Assembly: GCA_930990965.1 (NCBI GenBank) | Contig: CAKNRQ010000006.1 | Coordinates: forward strand, 1 to 64,000 | Direction of reading: 5' to 3' | Source: an uncultured Clostridia bacterium | GTDB lineage: Bacteria > Bacillota > Clostridia > Oscillospirales > Oscillospiraceae | Length of the DNA stretch: 64,000 nucleotides | Shown here: piece by piece, positions 58,176-64,000 of the stretch | Numbering within the stretch: position 1 is the stretch's first letter | Layout of the letters: every line of letters starts with the position of its first letter | Translations under genes and position numbers: made by a program | The notes under the pieces: generated by a model | What the model was told of the DNA's origin: nothing | Databases searched by the model: none | What the model saw: only the letters and a program-made list of their open reading frames with translations

Positions 58176-59585
58176 TTATTTGAACTCTATTGTCTGCCGT
58201 TCTATACGTCCCCAGGTTTTTCTCTTCTTCTTGTAGCCGATAAGCGCCGTTGTCCGCACCCAGGCCATGATAAAACGCAGGCAGCTGACTTCGACGACAC
58301 ACAGGCCGACCGCTTTAATGAGGTCTGCAAAATACAGCTTCATGTCTATCGTGTGTATTCTGGCCAGGAACGCCGTCAGCGAGAGTATAGCTGTGTACAC
58401 AACGTAAATGGCAAAGAACAGCAGCATGAACGGCACGTTTATGAGATCCACGAAGTAGGCCAGAATCATTGTCATGACGCCAAATATCTCGATGTACGGC
58501 GAGAAGAGCTCGTAGAGCAGGAAATAGAAATATGACACAAAGCTCACCGCGCCGTATTTAGGGTTGGCGAGTATGTTTCTGTGCTTCATCATGCTCTGGA
58601 AGAGGCCGATATGCCACCGGCGCCGCTGTTTGCAGAGATCCCCCAACTTCTCCGGCACCTGCGTCCAGCAGATGGCATCCGGCGCGTAGCGTATACGGTA
58701 CGGAGTTCCCGTCTCACGGCAAAAGACATGCAGCTTTACCACCAGTTCCATGTCCTCGCCCATAGTGTCGTCGTCATAGCCGCCGGCGGCTATGACCAGG
58801 CTCTTGCGGAAGAGCCCGAACGCGCCGGAGATTATAATATTGCCGTTAAATTTGTCAAACAGTATGCGTGATGCCAAAAAGCTGCGGTCGTATTCAAGCA
58901 CCTGCATGCTTGCCAGCAGGTTCTTCGGCATGCGGTAGCGCGTAACATGTCCGTTCTCTATCACGGCGCCGTTACAGGGTCTAACGGCGCCGCCCACAGC
59001 TACTGTCCTGGAGTCCTCCAAAATCGGGCGCGCTATTTTTTCCAGGGAATCATACTGTAGAACACTGTCCGCGTCAATGCACAGAAAATACGGATATTTT
59101 GCCACGTTTATACCCATATTCAACGCGTCGGCCTTGCCGCCGTTTTCCTTCATCACCAGCGTTACCGGCACTTTCCACTGCCGCGACTCATATATGGCCC
59201 GCTCTGGCTGGCAGGCTATACGTCTCTGTATAGGCCTGTCAACCCGCAGCATGTTAAACCCGTCACGCACCACTCGCGCCGTATCGTCGGTAGAGCCATC
59301 ATCCACAACAATTATCTCATAGAGCTTGTATTCGAGTGCAAGCAGGCTCTTTATCGTGGCCTCTATCGTCACTCCCTCATTGTGGGCGGGAACTATGATG
59401 CTGACAGGCAAGTAATAGTCGTTTTCAAGCTCATTTTTGAGCTCGTTGCGCCGTCGGGCGGCATAGAGCTCCGAAGAACCCACCGTCACCGAGAGGAATA
59501 GGAAGCTTGCGTATCCAACCATATAAACCACGAAAAAGGCCTCGACACACATGAGGAACAGTTGTATAAACTCCCGGGTGCTCAT
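58176..59585 (-). CDS. Processive family 2 glycosyltransferase
   Basis: This 469-residue membrane enzyme resembles PgaC/BcsA-type synthases that polymerise beta-linked sugars and export the chain. It has an N-terminal membrane segment (about 8-33) and a catalytic domain with VSIIVPAHNEG (61-71), VVDDGSTD (93-100), DAD (171-173), the general base in TMGEDMEL (274-281) and the product-binding QRRRW (320-324). Three or four C-terminal membrane segments follow. No PilZ domain is fused. Its start overlaps the HEAT-repeat gene stop by 4 bp. The sugar is unknown: glucose (cellulose-like) and N-acetylglucosamine are the main options. Confidence 0.88.
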   Translation of the reverse strand: MSTREFIQLFLMCVEAFFVVYMVGYASFLFLSVTVGSSELYAARRRNELKNELENDYYLPVSIIVPAHNEGVTIEATIKSLLALEYKLYEIIVVDDGSTDDTARVVRDGFNMLRVDRPIQRRIACQPERAIYESRQWKVPVTLVMKENGGKADALNMGINVAKYPYFLCIDADSVLQYDSLEKIARPILEDSRTVAVGGAVRPCNGAVIENGHVTRYRMPKNLLASMQVLEYDRSFLASRILFDKFNGNIIISGAFGLFRKSLVIAAGGYDDDTMGEDMELVVKLHVFCRETGTPYRIRYAPDAICWTQVPEKLGDLCKQRRRWHIGLFQSMMKHRNILANPKYGAVSFVSYFYFLLYELFSPYIEIFGVMTMILAYFVDLINVPFMLLFFAIYVVYTAILSLTAFLARIHTIDMKLYFADLIKAVGLCVVEVSCLRFIMAWVRTTALIGYKKKRKTWGRIERQTIEFK

Positions 59586-60694
59586 GCTTTTGCCGCCTCC
59601 TTTGCCTTGTCACGCTCGGCATTCAGCATTCGCGTTTCCAGCCTGTAAGTGAGCATTTCGCGGGCGTAACGGTCTTCGGCCGCAGCTTTGCCCAACAGAT
59701 CTTCGTACCTGAAGCCAAGTTTTTCAAGACTCTCGGCGCTGTTGCTGCGTACATACCAGTTGCCGCTGTGCATGGCCTCCGACAGCACGTCTACGCTGTC
59801 CTCGCCAGGATACTCCGCGAGAGCGCTCGCCGCTATTGCGGCATATTCCCAGTTTGCCGGGTCTTTGTCTGATACAAAGCCGAGCAACGACGTCCGCGCC
59901 CGCTCATCCGGGTAGCGCGTAAAATACCGTATAGCCGAGAGCCTCAGCTCCTTGTCACGGCCGGTGTCGGTGAGAATTTCCAACATTTTGTCGCTGTAGT
60001 CCCCGCTCTTGAAGCGTATGTAGTCCAGCAGCGCCCGCTGGTGCAGCGGCGGGAAGCGTTCGAAGCGGTCCCATATCAATTCTATGAACTCGCGCGAGTC
60101 ACCTTCAAATTTCAGCAGCAGCTCGACTACTATCTTGTCATTGATCGGGAAGTCCTCCTCGTTTTCCGCGGCCAAATAGACTAGGGCGTCCAGCAGCACT
60201 CCGGCGTCGCCCAGCGTGCACAGCGCCTTGAGCGCGTTTATGCGGCAATAAAGGCTGTTTTTGTTTGCATAGAGCGAGATAGTCTGCGCAAGTTTGCGCC
60301 TTTCGCCCGCCATGTAACGTCCCCAGCGCTGCACGAAATGGCTGAAATAGGCGCAGAACATGTCGTCGCGCCCGTCGTAGTACTTGGCCAGCCCGGGAAA
60401 TATGCCCGCTATGCGCGTTATATACTCGCCCGCTATCTCCTCCGGCAGAGTTTGCAGGTAATCATCCAGGGCCAGCAGGTCCTTCACCTGCCGAAGCATG
60501 TCTGCCATGCGCTCCGTGTGCCCCTCAGGCACACGCGAACCTGAGAGCGCCGGGACTACAACCGCCGCCATGTGCTCTTTGCGCCGTCGCGTCCTGCGTC
60601 CCGCGCCGCGCAGATAGAGGCTGTATATGAGGTTAAAGGCCAGCATGCTCAGGCACACCAGGCCGTAGCCGTATATAAGCACCTCGCTGCCCAT
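59582..60694 (-). CDS. Membrane-anchored HEAT-repeat protein
   Basis: This 370-residue protein has an N-terminal membrane segment (about 5-28), a basic stretch (RRTRRRK) and a cytosolic domain of helical repeats. The pattern of HEAT repeats is clear at about 155-330 (INALKALCTLGDAGVLLDAL, LRLSAIRYFTRYPDERARTS, SNSAESLEKLGF). Such repeats mediate protein contacts. It is coupled by a 4-bp overlap to the glycosyltransferase gene, so a role as its scaffold or regulator is likely, by inference. It follows the glycosidase-like gene after 23 bp. Confidence 0.78.
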   Translation of the reverse strand: MGSEVLIYGYGLVCLSMLAFNLIYSLYLRGAGRRTRRRKEHMAAVVVPALSGSRVPEGHTERMADMLRQVKDLLALDDYLQTLPEEIAGEYITRIAGIFPGLAKYYDGRDDMFCAYFSHFVQRWGRYMAGERRKLAQTISLYANKNSLYCRINALKALCTLGDAGVLLDALVYLAAENEEDFPINDKIVVELLLKFEGDSREFIELIWDRFERFPPLHQRALLDYIRFKSGDYSDKMLEILTDTGRDKELRLSAIRYFTRYPDERARTSLLGFVSDKDPANWEYAAIAASALAEYPGEDSVDVLSEAMHSGNWYVRSNSAESLEKLGFRYEDLLGKAAAEDRYAREMLTYRLETRMLNAERDKAKEAAKA

Positions 60695-60717
60695 TTATGC
60701 GTCTCACCTCTCGTGAA

Positions 60718-62943
60718 TCAGTTCTCAGCCCAATACTCCTGCAGGATGTAATAGCTCTCCTTGAGCCGCTCGTGGTATGTGACGTCGTTACCCCAACCCT
60801 CCAGCGCGAAGGCGCTCATGCGTACTCGCGTATCCTCCGAGGCAGTGGCCAGTCCGACGTACATCTCGTCTATCTGGATGTACTCGATGCCGTAGTTTTC
60901 GTAGTAGTCGTCGTGTATGCTCATCTGCGACGGGTCGGCAAAATTCAGCATCTGCCAGGGCAGGCGTATCTCCACCCCTCCGTCCGGAGTGAAGCAGAAG
61001 TCGGCCAGGGAGTCGAAGTTGTCTGCCTCCGGATTCGCCACTCCGCAGCGAAGCTTGCCGGTCTCGTAGACGTCGTAGGCCTCGATGTCCGGATTGCTGC
61101 TGCCCTCGGGCAAGAGCTGAAGCACCAGGTTTATGGGATTGAACACCGGCGTGTCGGTGTCCGGCTCGTTTACGTACGGGTCTATCATCACAGTGGAAGG
61201 ATAGAACATCGCGCGGAAGGCGTCGTACCTTTCCTGCACCACGACGCGGCTGTTGTCCTCGCCGTCTATGCATATGACAAAGTCCACGGGCCGCTCAAAA
61301 CTCAGGCCATAGTTCTCACAGTAGGTCGTACCCGTCTTGGGCGTGGTGTCTATGGGTATATATATTGGTCCGGAGCGCGCATCGGCGTCCACATAGAAGT
61401 AGACGAACTTCTCGTCGTACTTCATATATATGCTGCCGTTCTCCCCGCTCCAAACCAGGTCGCCCTCAGCCCACTCGGAGATGTCGCCGTCCGTGTAGCT
61501 GACGCTCTCCACCTCGCCCGGGTCGAAGGCCAGCAGCCCGAAGTACTGCTCGTTGGTCTGATAGTCGCTCCAATATGGCGTGCGGTCCAGGTCCACATTG
61601 GCCATGGTGTTCCAGGTGCGTTTGAACCACTCGTCCTGCCAGGTAAAGATAATGCTGCCGTCACAACCGGAGTCCATGATGTCCTCGTAGCACTCTATGG
61701 CCGCCTGCCCCTGCTCCTGCTCGGTCATGTGGCCCTGGTTGCGGCCGGTGTTGGCGTCGCGCTGGGCCATGCCGCGTCCGGTTGAAACGCCGTACTCGCT
61801 TATTATGACGGGCATCGTGTGGTAGCGCTCTAGCATACTCAGATAGGCGTGATAGGTGTTTATATCGCCTTCAGCGTCGTAGTAGTCCGTGTCCTCCAGA
61901 TAGTCCTCAAACTTTACGCCGGTCTCGGTGTCGAAGTAATACGTACCCATGTCCAGCGCGCTGCCGCCGTCATCAACTATGGGGCTTATCTTGAAGTTGA
62001 GGTAGTCCGGGTAATACGGATAGACGTGGTATGAGGCAAACTGCCCGGCCAGGAAGGCGTCCGTAGTCTTTATGTGCTCAACATCCACGCAGGCGCACTT
62101 CATGAAGTGTGCCGTGATATCTGCGGTATAGACAAACGGGTCCGTGGTCGGCCAGTTGGAGAAGGCAACCAGTCTCTGCTCGCCGTAGCGCTCCGTCTCG
62201 TAGGCGATCACGCTGTCCCCCACCTCGCAGAGCAGGGCTTCAAAGGGCGAGGCTTCGGACGTGGTGTACATATACTCGCCCCGGTAGCTGTTTCGCTCCG
62301 GGTACTTGTTGTCGGTGTAGGCGACGGTGACGTCCTCCCACTCCACGCCGAGTATATAGCCTATCACCCAGTCGGAGACGTCCCGGCGGTAGCTGCCCGA
62401 GCCGTGCCCGTAACCCAGAGAGAGGTTGCGGTTGCCGTGGAGTATGTCTACGAGGGTCTTGGAATCGTCTATCAGCGTCTGCATAAAATCCGGGTCATAG
62501 GCGTCGCGGTGGGAAAACTGCACATAGTCGTTGACCCACACGCCGTGGATAAGCCACAGCGGCTCCTCACCGACGCTTACGCGGGCAGTGTTGTAGTCGT
62601 AGAAGGCGTTATAGAAGTCGTCGGCCTGTATGGTGTACACGCGCACCGTATTTGCGCCCAGCTCCTGGATATACTCAAACCAGCGCATATAAGTGTCGTG
62701 GTCTATGGCGTAATCCGTGGCCCACTCGCCCGGTATGCCCACGCCCATATTCACGCCGCGTATCTCAAATTCCTCCCAGGCTCCGTCCCGCTCCATCAGG
62801 ATTTCGTCGCCCTCAACGGTCATGAAGCTGCTGACCTCGTCCGGTTCGCCGACGTCCACGTAAATACCCAGGTGGAAATAGGCGTACCAGGCGCCGAAAG
62901 CCGCCACTACCAGGATACAGACGGCTATTATGAACTTTTTCAC
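60718..62943 (-). CDS. Membrane-anchored GH-A clan glycosidase-like protein
   Basis: This 741-residue protein has an N-terminal signal anchor (about 4-22) and a TIM-barrel region (about 50-470) resembling family 2/5 glycoside hydrolases. RGVNMGVGIPGEW opens the barrel, GYILGVEWED near residue 200 carries a candidate acid/base Glu, and PVIISEYGVS near 382 carries a candidate nucleophile Glu. IIFTWQDEWFKRTW follows. A C-terminal beta-rich domain (about 480-741) resembles a carbohydrate-binding sandwich. In an exopolysaccharide operon it would trim or release polymer outside the cell. The exact family is not certain. Confidence 0.72.
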   Translation of the reverse strand: MKKFIIAVCILVVAAFGAWYAYFHLGIYVDVGEPDEVSSFMTVEGDEILMERDGAWEEFEIRGVNMGVGIPGEWATDYAIDHDTYMRWFEYIQELGANTVRVYTIQADDFYNAFYDYNTARVSVGEEPLWLIHGVWVNDYVQFSHRDAYDPDFMQTLIDDSKTLVDILHGNRNLSLGYGHGSGSYRRDVSDWVIGYILGVEWEDVTVAYTDNKYPERNSYRGEYMYTTSEASPFEALLCEVGDSVIAYETERYGEQRLVAFSNWPTTDPFVYTADITAHFMKCACVDVEHIKTTDAFLAGQFASYHVYPYYPDYLNFKISPIVDDGGSALDMGTYYFDTETGVKFEDYLEDTDYYDAEGDINTYHAYLSMLERYHTMPVIISEYGVSTGRGMAQRDANTGRNQGHMTEQEQGQAAIECYEDIMDSGCDGSIIFTWQDEWFKRTWNTMANVDLDRTPYWSDYQTNEQYFGLLAFDPGEVESVSYTDGDISEWAEGDLVWSGENGSIYMKYDEKFVYFYVDADARSGPIYIPIDTTPKTGTTYCENYGLSFERPVDFVICIDGEDNSRVVVQERYDAFRAMFYPSTVMIDPYVNEPDTDTPVFNPINLVLQLLPEGSSNPDIEAYDVYETGKLRCGVANPEADNFDSLADFCFTPDGGVEIRLPWQMLNFADPSQMSIHDDYYENYGIEYIQIDEMYVGLATASEDTRVRMSAFALEGWGNDVTYHERLKESYYILQEYWAEN

Positions 62944-62963
62944 CGTGTATCCCCCTTTTGGGC

Positions 62964-64000
62964 TCAGTGGTTGTACTTCTTGGTGGCCGACGGGTGCCCA
63001 TACTGGCGCATCACGTCGATGTATTCGTCTAGCCAGTCGCCGCGCTCCGTGATAAACTCCTTGAGCTGGCTTATGGCCTCGTCAAAGCTCGCAATGTCAC
63101 GCGATGCGGGAAGGAGCAGCTGCTGTTCAAAGCTGGATCCCCACACCTCAAAATTTCGCTCTATGGCGTCTCCTAAGAAGGCCACGGTCTCGTCTATATA
63201 GTTAAGCAGGTATTCCTCGCTGAGCACGCTCTCACGCCACATGCGGTAGCGGCTTATGATGCGTTCGTCAAACTCTTCATCGCGTGTGAGCATGTTCATC
63301 CAAACGCTGTTGCGCATCAGTATTCCGCCCGTCGCAACCTGCTGTTCCTGATAGTTGTCGCAGGCGTTGTTGAAATCCCAGACCGCCATACGGTATTTGC
63401 CGCCTATGTCCTTATACATATAGGTTGAAAACTGTCCCGCGTCATCGTTGCCGGTGAATTCGTTTATTATGAAGTAATCGACAAATGAATTGACGTCGAT
63501 CAGCGTCTCATATCCGTAGACGGCATCGTCATAGTCCATGGAGTACAGCGCCTTTTCAAAGTCCGAAAACTCCTGCTCTATGGCGTCTGCCATCTCCCTC
63601 GTCAGCGCACCGGAGCGCGGGTATTCTATATTGATTTTATAGTCGTAGGCCCTGTTCAGCCTGTAAGTATACCAGGTAAAGTTTTCGATGTTTTTGAGCG
63701 TGTTTGAGCTGCCGCGATCCAGCCTGAGCACGAAACCCGTCGCGTTGGAGCCGCTGCCCAGCGGCTCGGATATGTTCACCCTGCTGTCCTCACCGTTTGT
63801 TATCGTCTCGGTCATGAGGTAGAGGCCAAGGTATTCGCCGTTCAATACTAGCTCGCAGAAACGCACGTTCGGCGCATAGTCCATCATTTCGCCAGCAATG
63901 TTATACCACATGTAATTGCGTATCAGGCTTTTGTCGAGATACGGCCCGTGCAGAGCCCACTCGTAGTGGGCGTCCATACCCATGACCTCGTGGCCGTCAT
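62964..64000 (-). CDS. CotH kinase-like protein (partial, N terminus beyond the window)
   Basis: At least 345 residues of a CotH-family protein are visible; the frame stays open to the window edge. Typical CotH stretches are LDKSLIRNYMWYNIAGEMMD, VLNGEYLGLYLMTETI, FVLRLDRGSS, DVNSFVDYFIINEFTGNDD and YRMAVWDFNNACDN, the last holding the DxD-like metal site. CotH of Bacillus phosphorylates spore coat proteins, but homologues in polysaccharide clusters of non-spore context are uncharacterised. It lies 20 bp upstream of the glycosidase-like gene in the same operon. Confidence 0.82.
   Translation of the reverse strand, partial: DGHEVMGMDAHYEWALHGPYLDKSLIRNYMWYNIAGEMMDYAPNVRFCELVLNGEYLGLYLMTETITNGEDSRVNISEPLGSGSNATGFVLRLDRGSSNTLKNIENFTWYTYRLNRAYDYKINIEYPRSGALTREMADAIEQEFSDFEKALYSMDYDDAVYGYETLIDVNSFVDYFIINEFTGNDDAGQFSTYMYKDIGGKYRMAVWDFNNACDNYQEQQVATGGILMRNSVWMNMLTRDEEFDERIISRYRMWRESVLSEEYLLNYIDETVAFLGDAIERNFEVWGSSFEQQLLLPASRDIASFDEAISQLKEFITERGDWLDEYIDVMRQYGHPSATKKYNH

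Noticed and set aside
1..64000. CRISPR arrays, tRNA and rRNA genes, integrases or transposases
   Set aside because: None was recognised: no regularly spaced repeats, no cloverleaf-like sequences with CCA ends were noticed, and no frame shows recombinase motifs.

Overview
The window looks like a chromosomal segment of a strictly anaerobic, GC-rich member of the Clostridia (Firmicutes), probably a gut Oscillospiraceae- or Christensenellales-like lineage. The evidence is two sets of 2-oxoacid:ferredoxin oxidoreductase genes, an Fe-S aldo/keto reductase, a FucO-type iron alcohol dehydrogenase, an SLH-domain surface protein, Gram-positive lipoprotein signals, strong AGGAGG ribosome binding sites, frequent ATA isoleucine codons and an rpsB-tsf pair. 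The lineage is an inference. No rRNA, tRNA, CRISPR array, insertion sequence or prophage was seen.

Layout. 1-1415: the end of a kor-type oxidoreductase operon. 1420-8357: minus-strand genes of nucleoside salvage (pyrimidine nucleoside phosphorylase with a metallo-beta-lactamase-fold partner), several uncharacterised membrane or secreted proteins, and a CofE-like ligase. 8555-19295: a pentose-type sugar locus with a ROK regulator, a ChvE/GguAB-like ABC importer, a xylulokinase-family kinase, small membrane proteins, a DUF4867 protein and a fucose/arabinose-isomerase-family enzyme. 19355-24493: TatD, an O-antigen-ligase-like protein, a divergent FolD, then rpsB-tsf behind a structured leader. 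24527-28305: small lipoproteins, a stand-alone FakA-like domain and fucO. 28306-29700: an AT-rich island with an AbrB-type regulator and a DUF998 membrane protein. 29757-35641: a MATE exporter, a 1237-residue SLH surface protein and a TetR regulator. 35758-40740: a GntR-ABC exporter operon. 40803-45062: a por operon divergent from a GNAT-IclR pair. 45214-49773: RlmB/TrmH, a degenerate P-type-ATPase-like protein and an aldo/keto reductase. 49780-55228: a membrane protein, an EF-G paralogue, an SGNH hydrolase with a DUF4358 lipoprotein, a type I toxin-antitoxin module and a cyclase-family hydrolase. 55258-64000: a minus-strand exopolysaccharide-like cluster with c-di-GMP signalling genes.

How the genes fit together. 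The sugar locus reads as import, phosphorylation and isomerisation under a local ROK repressor, with no canonical XylA in view. The right-hand cluster combines a processive family 2 glycosyltransferase, a HEAT-repeat membrane protein, a membrane-anchored TIM-barrel glycosidase-like protein and a CotH kinase-like protein with a GGDEF/EAL sensor and a REC-HD-GYP protein; I infer a c-di-GMP-controlled cell-surface polymer system.

The most notable items are that cluster, the toxin-antitoxin module with antisense promoter and terminator both readable, the P-type ATPase relic, a FolD homologue lacking catalytic residues, and palindrome-rich promoters at the SLH, AbrB and IclR loci. Starts were moved inward wherever a better ribosome binding site supported it. 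All assignments come from reading the sequence; no database search was run.
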